Under the pieces are notes generated by a model. It made no database searches, was not told where the DNA came from, and was given only the letters and a program-made list of their open reading frames with translations. Of a stretch of 64,000 nucleotides of DNA, positions 19,116-26,270 are shown in pieces. Position numbers and translations under genes: made by a program. Location: assembly GCA_050251715.1 (NCBI GenBank), contig JBFWMG010000014.1:1-64000 (forward strand), read 5' to 3'. Positions within the stretch are counted from its first letter, which is position 1, and each line of letters starts with the position of its first letter. This stretch comes from JBFWMG01 sp050251715 (lineage in GTDB: Bacteria > Desulfobacterota > Desulfovibrionia > Desulfovibrionales > Desulfovibrionaceae).

Positions 19116-21218
19116 ATGTCCAACACCACACCGGCCATCACCAATTTCACGGCAGGGGAGATATCGCCGCGCCTGGCCGGGCGTATCGACCTGTCCAAAT
19201 ATTTCAACGGATGCCGCACCCTCAAGAATTTCCATGTCCATCCCCACGGCGGGGTGACGCGCCGGTCCGGGTTCCGCTACGTGGCGGCGGCCATCGGCCA
19301 TGGCCAGCGGTCGCTGCTCATCGATTTCGAGTTCAACGTGGAGCAGACCTACGTGCTGGAGTTCGGCGAGGACGGCACGGGCCAGGGATACATGCGCGTG
19401 TTCAAGGACCAGGCCCAGGTGTTGTCCGGCGAAACGGTGTACAGCCTCGCGTCGCCCTACGGGGCTGACGATTTCGCGGACCTGTGCCACGTGCAATCCA
19501 ACGACACGCTGCTTCTCGTCCACCCCAACCATCCGCCCCACAAGCTCACCCGCACGGGCCACGCCGACTGGACCCTGGCCGCCATCGCCTTCACCGAGCA
19601 GCCCTCGGTCTGGACCACGGGCAACTATCCGTCCGTGGTCACCTTTTTCGAAAGCCGCGCCGTGTACGCCGCCACGCCCAGCCAGCCCAATACCCTGTGG
19701 TTCTCCCGCGTGGCCGACTATGACAACCTGGACATGAACACCAACACCGAGGAGGACGGCGACCCGCTGGACGACGACGCCATCGAGGTCACGCTGTCCG
19801 CGTCGCAGGCCAACGCCATCCAGTTTCTCCTGCCGCGCTCATGCCTGTACGTGGGCACGGTGGGCGGCGAATGGACCCTGGGCGGCGCATCCATCAATGA
19901 GCCCATCACCCCGAGCGGCATCAAGGCCAGCCCGGAATCGACCTACGGCTCGTCCGGAGCCATGCCCGTGCAGGTGGCGGGCGCGGCGCTGTACATCCAG
20001 CGCGCGGGCCGCAAGCTGCGCGAAATGGCCTACAGCTGGGAGTCCGACTCCTACGCCAGCCGCGACCTGACCATCATGGCCGAGCACATCACCGCGCCGG
20101 GCCTGCGCCAGCTTGCCTATGCCCAGGAGCCGGACTCCGTGGTCTACGCCCTGCGCGAGGACGGCGTGCTGCTCGCCTTCACCTATGTGCCGGACCAGGA
20201 GGTGCTGGCCTGGAGCCGCCTCATCACCGATGGGGCCATCGAGTCCATCGCCAGCCTGTACAACGCCGATGCGCGGCGCGACGAGCTGTGGCTGTGCGTG
20301 TGCCGCCAGATACCGCTGGAGGGATGGGATCTGGCCGTGACGGACGCCACGGGCGAAATCCCGGATGCCGCAGGCGAAATCCCGGACGGACGCGCGGGGC
20401 AGGGGTTTGTCCTGCCCGCGGGCCGCTCGTTCGCGGCGGGCATGGTGGTGCGCACCCAGGACGCCACGGGCGCGGCCGTGTACGCCAAATACCTGGGCGC
20501 GGCGGCCCTGGAGGCGGGCGACGCGGATGTGGCGGTGGTCTTTGCGGACGCGGCGGGCGCGGCGGCCCTGGAATATGTGGTGGACGCCGATGGCGCGTGC
20601 AACGCCGCCGCATGGGAGCTGTTGGCCGACGGCGAACACATGGTCGAGCGGCGCTGCATCGAATTCATGGAGGACGAGTTTGGCGCCGATTCCACGGAGG
20701 GCGCCTTTTTTGTGGACAGCGGCCTGAGCTATGCGGGCGACGCCACCCAGGCCGTGGGCGGGCTGGCGCATCTGGCCGGACGCACGGTGTCCGTGCTGGC
20801 CGACGGCTCGGTGCAGCCGGACCGGGTGGTGGGCGCGGACGGGGTGGTGGCGCTGGCGCGCCCCGCCAGCACGGTGCACGTGGGGCTGCCGTATGCGTCG
20901 GTGTTGCAGCCCATGCAGCTCGAAACCGCCACGCAGACCGGGTCGGGCCAGACCAGGAAGAAGCGGATCATCAATGTCGCGGCGCGGTTTTACCGCACGC
21001 TGGGCGGCAAGATCGGCCCCGGCGAGGACCGGCTCGACGCCATCCATTCCCGCACCACGTCCATGGCCATGGACCAGCCGCCCGAGGTGTGGTCCGGGGA
21101 CAAGTCGGTCGTCTTTCCGCAGGGCTGGACGCGGGAGGCGGTGCTCACCGTGGTGCAGGACCAGCCTTTGCCCATGACCGTGCTCATGCTCGTGCCGCAT
21201 GTCACGGTGAACGGGTAG
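19116..21218 (+). CDS. Phage tail stabilisation/tubular protein
   Basis: A 700-residue virion protein of the type that follows the capsid gene in BPP-1-like podoviruses and seals the connector. The N-terminus is characteristic: NFTAGEISPRLAGRIDLSKY followed by CRTLKNFHVHPHGGVTRRSGFRYVA. The middle has many short beta-like repeats (VYTLLLV-type strands, WTTGNYPSVVTFFESRAVYA), and the C-terminal third contains Ala/Asp-rich loops (ALEAGDADVAVVF). AAGGAGG precedes the ATG at 19116. The gene looks complete. Function in the virion is family knowledge; the domain assignment is by eye. Confidence 0.8.
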   Translation: MSNTTPAITNFTAGEISPRLAGRIDLSKYFNGCRTLKNFHVHPHGGVTRRSGFRYVAAAIGHGQRSLLIDFEFNVEQTYVLEFGEDGTGQGYMRVFKDQAQVLSGETVYSLASPYGADDFADLCHVQSNDTLLLVHPNHPPHKLTRTGHADWTLAAIAFTEQPSVWTTGNYPSVVTFFESRAVYAATPSQPNTLWFSRVADYDNLDMNTNTEEDGDPLDDDAIEVTLSASQANAIQFLLPRSCLYVGTVGGEWTLGGASINEPITPSGIKASPESTYGSSGAMPVQVAGAALYIQRAGRKLREMAYSWESDSYASRDLTIMAEHITAPGLRQLAYAQEPDSVVYALREDGVLLAFTYVPDQEVLAWSRLITDGAIESIASLYNADARRDELWLCVCRQIPLEGWDLAVTDATGEIPDAAGEIPDGRAGQGFVLPAGRSFAAGMVVRTQDATGAAVYAKYLGAAALEAGDADVAVVFADAAGAAALEYVVDADGACNAAAWELLADGEHMVERRCIEFMEDEFGADSTEGAFFVDSGLSYAGDATQAVGGLAHLAGRTVSVLADGSVQPDRVVGADGVVALARPASTVHVGLPYASVLQPMQLETATQTGSGQTRKKRIINVAARFYRTLGGKIGPGEDRLDAIHSRTTSMAMDQPPEVWSGDKSVVFPQGWTREAVLTVVQDQPLPMTVLMLVPHVTVNG

Positions 21219-21420
21219 CGGTTGGGGGCGACCGTCCGCCGTCTTTGGGGCCAGGATGATCCGAGGTGTGTTCCTGACAATCCTTTGCATCGCGGACGGC
21301 TCTCTGCGGGGGGGATGGTATGGCACATGAGCCGCGCAGTGTCTGGCAACAGGAAAACGCCCCGTAGGTTTGACGATATGTATTGAAGCGTATCATGAAA
21401 AACTGTACAAGGAGATGAAA

Positions 21421-22411
21421 ATGCCGATGGAAAAGAAACTGTTGGGCATGGGGCAGGGGCGGACCGGGCGCGCGCCAACAAGGGCCGTTCGCATCGCATG
21501 AGGCGTATGAAGCGGCGGTGCGCGCTCTGTGGGGCGCACAGCCTGATGGCAATGGCGGCGCCGCGCCTGCGGCCACGGCAGGCAGGGGCAATGCTGGCCG
21601 TGGCGCGGGCGTCGCCGGTCTGATGGGGGCGGGTCTGCCGTTCGACCATGCCGCGCACCGGCGGGGATTGCAGGAACGCGGCGCAAAGAGCGCCTGGGCC
21701 TACTTCCCCGAACAAGGCGCATACAGCCTGCTTGACCGTCGCCAGGAGGGCGACCGGGGGGCTTTTCCGGGGTTGGAGGGCAAGTGGTTCGCAGCGGAAA
21801 TGCCTGCGGACTGGCAGCCCCTGGCGGACAAGGGCGTAAGCGGTGGGAAGGGCTCCCGCCAGCGCGATCTGCTCTACCGCCCGGATCAGGACGCGGGCCG
21901 AGCCGTGCTTTTGCCCCACCGCCCTGGCAAGGATGACGGCGCAGCGTACCGGCTGCTGGGCGAGGGGGAGGAGGACAAACCCAGGCCCGGAGGCGGCGGC
22001 TCTGGGGATGGTCCTGACGACGGCCCGGACGACGGGGCGGAAGGCGGTTCCGGTGACGGTTCGGAACGCGGGGGCGCTGGCGGCGCAAAGGGCGGCGTGG
22101 ACGGCGGCGAAGAGGACGGCAAGACGAATCCCGACGCCCCGGCCTGGCCTGACATGTGGGACGGCAAGGTGCCCGAGGGCGGGAAAGTCTACACGCTCGA
22201 ACCTGCCTTCTCCGGCCCTTTCACCCCGCCTGCGCCCGAGCAAGTGGGCCCCGAAGGCACCCGTTACCTGGGCCGGGACAAGGACGGCAAGGCGATCTAC
22301 TGGGAACCGTGGACCATGAAGGGGTGGGCAAAGGATAAGTTGCGAGATATCCGTGGGTTGTTTCCTCCGGACAACCCCCCTGGGCCGATGAGTGGCGGCG
22401 ATAGGTGGTAA
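21421..22411 (+). pseudogene. Prophage Gly/Asp-rich protein with variable C-terminal tip (frameshifted)
   Basis: AAGGAG at 21408-21413 points to the ATG at 21421, giving MPMEKKLLGMGQGRTG, but that frame stops at 21499. The long open frame (+1) resumes upstream as GPFASHEAYEAAVRAL and runs to 22411; its only start is a weak GTG at 21518. Either a frameshift or recoding joins them. The body contains GLPFDHAAHRRGLQERGAKS and AYFPEQGAYSLLDRRQEGDR, then a Gly/Asp/Glu linker, then WPDMWDGKVPEGG, then an about 80-residue tip (KVYTLEPAFSGPFTPPAP, RYLGRDKDGKAIYWEPW). The DNA for WPDMWDGKVPEGG is duplicated at 24032-24071. No family is recognised. Position after the tail gene and the modular tip suggest a tail-associated or secreted effector; this is inference. 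Confidence 0.6.
22144..22183 (+). repeat. Exact 40-bp duplicated coding segment, copy 1
   Basis: Begins CTGGCCTGACATGTGGGACG and encodes WPDMWDGKVPEGG. It is identical over 40 bp to 24032-24071 and marks the junction between linker and variable tip. Confidence 0.95.
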
Positions 22412-22419
22412 TAAAAGAA

Positions 22420-22440
22420 GGCCCGGCATATTGCCGGGCC
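22420..22440. terminator. Hairpin between effector-like gene and membrane protein
   Basis: GGCCCGGCA/TGCCGGGCC 9-bp perfect stem with 3-nt loop. It is flanked by an A-rich tract on the left, so its T tract would serve minus-strand transcription; on the plus strand it could attenuate. Confidence 0.55.
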
Positions 22441-22465
22441 ATTCATAGTGCATGCGAGGTTTCTT

Positions 22466-23173
22466 ATGGCATGGTTGCCAGTGGATGGTGCAAGGCATGT
22501 GACCCGGCAGGATTGGGTGGTGATGGTGGCGTTTGTGCTGGCTCCCTGTCTCAAGGAAGCGGCCTTTTTTGTGAAGGCGGACTATGTGTATTGGGCCATG
22601 GCGGACTATGCCCAACGCATTGTCCAACTCGGCGCCATCTATTGGCTGGCCCGGACAGGCGTTTCCTTTAAGCGGATGGTGGCGGAATATGATGGTTGGC
22701 GATTTTGGCGGAGCTTCGTCGTGCATACACCGTTGGTGATTGTGGGATATTTTTTGGTGTTTTTTGTGTTTGAGATTTATTATCGCGATGCTCATTGGGG
22801 GAGTATTATGCCGTATCCCAATGCATTTGCCAAGTATGCTGATCTCTATTTTGTGCTTCCCTTATTGTCAGTAATGGATGGATTAGTATGGTTTTGCTAC
22901 ATACCGGCCCGTCTTGCTGTCATAACAGGGCGTATGTGGTGTGGCGTAGTGATATGGACGCTACTGCTTACAGGTTCGCAGTGGGGAATAGGAACCATAA
23001 CTATCGCATACAACATCATGTTTATTCCTGTGTATATAGCAATGGTGTTTTCGGCACGTAACGCCATTCCTGCTATGATATGTGTTTTTGTGACAAGCTA
23101 TTTGACGATGACTCAGTATAATTATTATGTGACAAGGTGGATTGTCGGGTGTATTTTTGATTGGCTGCAATGA
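22466..23173 (+). CDS. Polytopic membrane protein, putative immunity/exclusion protein
   Basis: A 235-residue protein with about six hydrophobic segments (about 18-35, 42-62, 82-105, 125-150, 160-185, 190-215) and no recognised family. Conserved features shared with the downstream paralogue are HVTRQDW near the start, a KE pair in PCLKEAAFF, ADYAQRIVQ, GSIMPYPNAFAKYADLY, VMDGLVW, and NAIPAM near the C-terminus. GAGG precedes the ATG at 22466. Codon usage is markedly more AT-rich than in neighbours, so recent acquisition is likely. Location right after a protein with a swappable tip suggests an immunity protein; superinfection exclusion is an alternative. Confidence 0.7.
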   Translation: MAWLPVDGARHVTRQDWVVMVAFVLAPCLKEAAFFVKADYVYWAMADYAQRIVQLGAIYWLARTGVSFKRMVAEYDGWRFWRSFVVHTPLVIVGYFLVFFVFEIYYRDAHWGSIMPYPNAFAKYADLYFVLPLLSVMDGLVWFCYIPARLAVITGRMWCGVVIWTLLLTGSQWGIGTITIAYNIMFIPVYIAMVFSARNAIPAMICVFVTSYLTMTQYNYYVTRWIVGCIFDWLQ

Positions 23174-23271
23174 ATGCCGCTCTGGCAAATTGCAAAGCAG
23201 CCATATAAGCATGTCTTTGTATATATTATGAAATATCATAACAGATAAAATTGTATGATGATGGGGTTGGG

Positions 23272-23950
23272 ATGCGGCGATACGTCACGCGTAGTGACAT
23301 ATTCCTTTTCTTTGCGTTTGTTCTGCTGCCGTGCGCAAAAGAAGTGACGTTTTTTTTACAAGATGCCGTATGGCGACATGATTGTTGCCGACTATGTACA
23401 GCGCCTTGTTCAAATATGCTGTCTTTATTCGCTTGTGCGCCCGCGACAGGCCATGGCCGCATTCCGGTTGGTTGGTAACGTTTCCTGGCGGCGGCTTGCC
23501 GTGGGGGCGGCTGTGGTGGCCCCTTTGCTTGTCCTGTTGGAATCATTGACTGTCAGTTCGTTATACATCAACTTTCCGCATCTGCAATGGGGCGGTATCG
23601 CCCCATACCCATTCTCGTTTGCGCGCTATTTCGATCTCTATGTGGCGTTGCCCATCATCGCCTTCATGGACGGAGTGGTGTGGTATCGGTACATGCCCCT
23701 GCGTTTTGCCTGTCTGGCGGGCGGCATGGGTAAGGGGCTTTTTGTCCTGTCGTGTCTTTTTTGTATTATGCAGTGGGGCGGTGGTGTGAATATAATGGTG
23801 TGTAATCTCGTATTCACGCCGCTTGTGGCTGGATTGGTGCTTTGGACGCACAATGCCATTCCAGCTATGGTTGTTGTCTATGTCATGAGCGCCATGACGA
23901 TGCATGATTGGCATATTGCGCTATACAGATATCTTGAGTCCATATTTTAA
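23272..23950 (+). pseudogene. Paralogous membrane protein broken at a T8 tract
   Basis: A second member of the same membrane family, split by a frame change. Frame one gives MRRYVTRSDIFLFFAFVLL then PCAKEVTFF and goes out of frame at a run of eight T (23350-23357). Removing one T joins it to ADYVQRLVQICCLYSLVRP and the rest (GGIAPYPFSFARYFDLYVAL, FMDGVVWYRYMPLR, NAIPAM), aligning with the upstream paralogue throughout. Beyond the T tract the frame is intact to the stop at 23948-23950, which argues against an old pseudogene. It could be phase-variable, rescued by transcriptional slippage, recently inactivated, or a sequencing artefact. Like its paralogue it is AT-rich. Confidence 0.75.
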
Positions 23951-24031
23951 TACAATGGGGAATTCCACGGCGTCGTGGGGAGATTTTTTTCATTAGCTTA
24001 AAATAAGCTCCGTGTTTCCAAGGATGCACCA

Positions 24032-24071
24032 CTGGCCTGACATGTGGGACGGCAAGGTGCCCGAGGGCGGG
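24032..24071 (+). repeat. Exact 40-bp duplicated coding segment, copy 2 (orphan tip junction)
   Basis: Identical to 22144-22183. It keeps the coding frame as HHWPDMWDGKVPEGGHGLLP, then runs into the family 3 repeat that starts near 24083. It looks like the residue of a second tip cassette whose body was lost. Confidence 0.9.
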
Positions 24072-24082
24072 CACGGACTACT

Positions 24083-24341
24083 TCCCTCCATGCACTTGTC
24101 CACAGACAACGAGGCCGATTGCCTGGGGAGCTCGCTTGTCCCAACCGTACCCCCCGTCAGCAGCCCGCCTGGGGAACCCGCTTGTCCCCCCCCGTATCCA
24201 CCTCCCCAGCCAGCAGTTTTTGGGGAAAGAGAGAGAAGAGAGGATGGGGGTCCGGGGGAAGGAGAGAGGAGAGAGTAAACCCCTAATTTCGCCGAAAAAG
24301 GGGGTTTCAATCTCCTCTCTCCTTCCCCCCGGGCTTTGTCA
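24083..24341. repeat. Family 3 dispersed repeat, copy 1
   Basis: About 259 bp. It has two tandem units containing CTTGTCCC and CCGTA, then CCAGCAGTTTTTGGGGAAAG, a purine-rich GAGAGAAGAGAGGATGG tract, and an imperfect 21-bp hairpin (24252-24272 with 24311-24332), ending in CTTTGTCA (24334-24341). The terminal TCA is the TGA stop of the minus-strand Maf-like gene. Its left end is shorter than in copies 2 and 3. Confidence 0.88.
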
Positions 24342-26135
24342 GGCCGCGTGTTCCGCCTCCGTTTCGGTCTCGCGGGCATCGGAACGGCCGCTGAAAACCG
24401 TGTCGATGCGCCGCACCTTGGTCAAGATGCGCTTGGTCAACTGCTTGAACAGGCCCGCATCCTGCGGCGTGTACTTGATGCGCGCCTGGACCAGGGCGGT
24501 CACTTCCATGACCTCGTTGAACAGGTAGGGCAGATAGAGCGGATCCTGGCGCACGAAGACGCGCGCCTGCTGGAACGCCGCGTGGATGTCCGCCTGGTTC
24601 TTTTCGGGCTTCTTGAACAGCTTGTCCAACCGCTTTTGCAGGTTGCGCAGGTCCGTGGTCCAGCGCGGGGCGCGCGGCTCGAACGGCGGCCACTGGTTGG
24701 GGCGGCGCGCCGCGGCAAAGGCCGTCAGAAAACGGTCCAGGCTGCCGGGTTCGGACGCGAGCAAGCCCTTGAGCAGCACCTGGTTCATGTCCACCGGATG
24801 GCTGCCGCCGATGACCGCGCCGCCGCCGTACAGGTTGTAATAGCGGGTCTGGGTCTTGGCGATGTCGCGCTCCATGTCCCGCAGCGCCGAGGTGTAGGAC
24901 AGGGCGGAGTGGATGGTGTTGCCGTCCGCGTCCTTGATGTTGATGATGAACTTGGGATTGATGCCCGTGGGGCCGCCGCCCGCGTGGTGGCCCGTGGCGT
25001 GCGAGGCGTCGCCCTTCCAGGCGAAGTCCTGGCCGACCAGCAGGATGCGGTCCACGCCGAACAGCGTGAGCAGCCGCGAAAGCGCCACGCTCACGTTGCC
25101 GCCCGCGTCCAGCACCAGCTCGTGGTCCTTCATCACGTAGCTGGCCATGCCGCCCAGGGTCCACAGCGGGATGGTGGGGCCGGGATAGGCGGCCAGCACC
25201 TCGGGGTCGAGCTTGGTGGAGTACAGCAGCGGAATGTCCGCCGCCCAGTCGCGGTCCAGGCGGGCATACACGTTGCGCATGCCTTCGGAATAGTCGATGG
25301 CCATGCAGAAATGCGGTTTGATGCCCACGTTCTGCAGCGCGGGCAGGGTTTGCAGCGCGCCCACATGCAGGCAATAGCTCTGCGCGGCGGCGATGCGCGG
25401 CCCGAATTCGGCAAGCGACGGGCCGGCGCCGTAGAGCACGGCGGACAGCCCGTGCGCCGTGTCCAGCAGCGGCTTGAGGCTGCCGTCGGCCATGGCGCGG
25501 GGATAGTTGCTCAGTTCGTTGCCCACCATGGTGTCCTGGCGGTGGCGCAGGGTGGACAGCTCGATGGTGAGGTTTTCCAGCAGTTCGCGGCAGACGCGGT
25601 GCCACTGGGCGTATTGCGGGCCAAGCTGCTGGCTGGGCAGGTCCACGTGCAGGCGGATCTTGCCGAACAGGAAGGCCACGTCGCATTGTTGCAGCGCCTT
25701 GGCGATGGCCTCGCGGTCCGGAGGCAGGAAGGTGAGCCTGCCCGAGGTGAGAAACGGCGTATAGTCGGTCTGGCCCAGGCAGGCCATGAGCATGGCCGGG
25801 TCGGGCTCGATGACGTAGATCTTGTGCGTGGGCAAGGCCTCGGACAGCACGCGGTTGATGCCGTAGCCCAGGTTGGAGCCCACGATGATGGTCACGCCCG
25901 CCACGGGATCGTCCTTGGATACCCAGGAGGTGTACACCATGGCCGGTATGACCTTGGCGAACAGGGTCTTTTCATCATCGATGCGCCAGTCCAGGCTGCC
26001 GGTGCGGCTGTTGGCCACAATCCGGTCCGAAAGCGCCGCGAAGTCCGGGTTTTGCGCCGCAAGCCACTTGGCGACGGCGCAGTTTCCCGATACCATGACC
26101 TTCAGGTTGCCGTGCAGGTAGGGTGAGCTGTTCAT
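24339..26135 (-). CDS. Maf-like motility accessory protein (DUF115)
   Basis: A 598-residue protein of the Maf/DUF115 (MptE-like 6-hydroxymethylpterin pyrophosphokinase-related) family. In flagellated bacteria such proteins are involved in glycosylating flagellin with nonulosonic acids. Typical segments are VTIIVGSNLGYGINRVL (nucleotide-fold start), AVLYGAGPSLAEFGPRIAAA, HFCMAIDYSEGMRNVYARL and LLVGQDFAWKGDASHATGHH, the last with the conserved GQDxA. The C-terminal 100 residues are helical and basic. I use the ATG at 26135, since the upstream 11 codons lack a better ribosome site. No flagellin gene is in the window. The stop is shared with family 3 repeat copy 1. Confidence 0.82.
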   Translation of the reverse strand: MNSSPYLHGNLKVMVSGNCAVAKWLAAQNPDFAALSDRIVANSRTGSLDWRIDDEKTLFAKVIPAMVYTSWVSKDDPVAGVTIIVGSNLGYGINRVLSEALPTHKIYVIEPDPAMLMACLGQTDYTPFLTSGRLTFLPPDREAIAKALQQCDVAFLFGKIRLHVDLPSQQLGPQYAQWHRVCRELLENLTIELSTLRHRQDTMVGNELSNYPRAMADGSLKPLLDTAHGLSAVLYGAGPSLAEFGPRIAAAQSYCLHVGALQTLPALQNVGIKPHFCMAIDYSEGMRNVYARLDRDWAADIPLLYSTKLDPEVLAAYPGPTIPLWTLGGMASYVMKDHELVLDAGGNVSVALSRLLTLFGVDRILLVGQDFAWKGDASHATGHHAGGGPTGINPKFIINIKDADGNTIHSALSYTSALRDMERDIAKTQTRYYNLYGGGAVIGGSHPVDMNQVLLKGLLASEPGSLDRFLTAFAAARRPNQWPPFEPRAPRWTTDLRNLQKRLDKLFKKPEKNQADIHAAFQQARVFVRQDPLYLPYLFNEVMEVTALVQARIKYTPQDAGLFKQLTKRILTKVRRIDTVFSGRSDARETETEAEHAA

Positions 26136-26270
26136 GCGCTGCCTATTTGCAAAATTCTTGCCATGCATGGCGCGTCGGTCGAGGACAGGTGGGGCGAGGC
26201 GTTGCCATGGCGCGCACCCCGCGCCTGTGTGTTTGCCATCATTCTAAAATCGCAGTTTTTTTGGAAAACC

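Noticed and set aside
24083..24341. Possible small protein genes within family 3 repeats
   Set aside because: Short frames exist on both strands but differ between copies and include the hairpin and purine tract; no conserved start or ribosome site.
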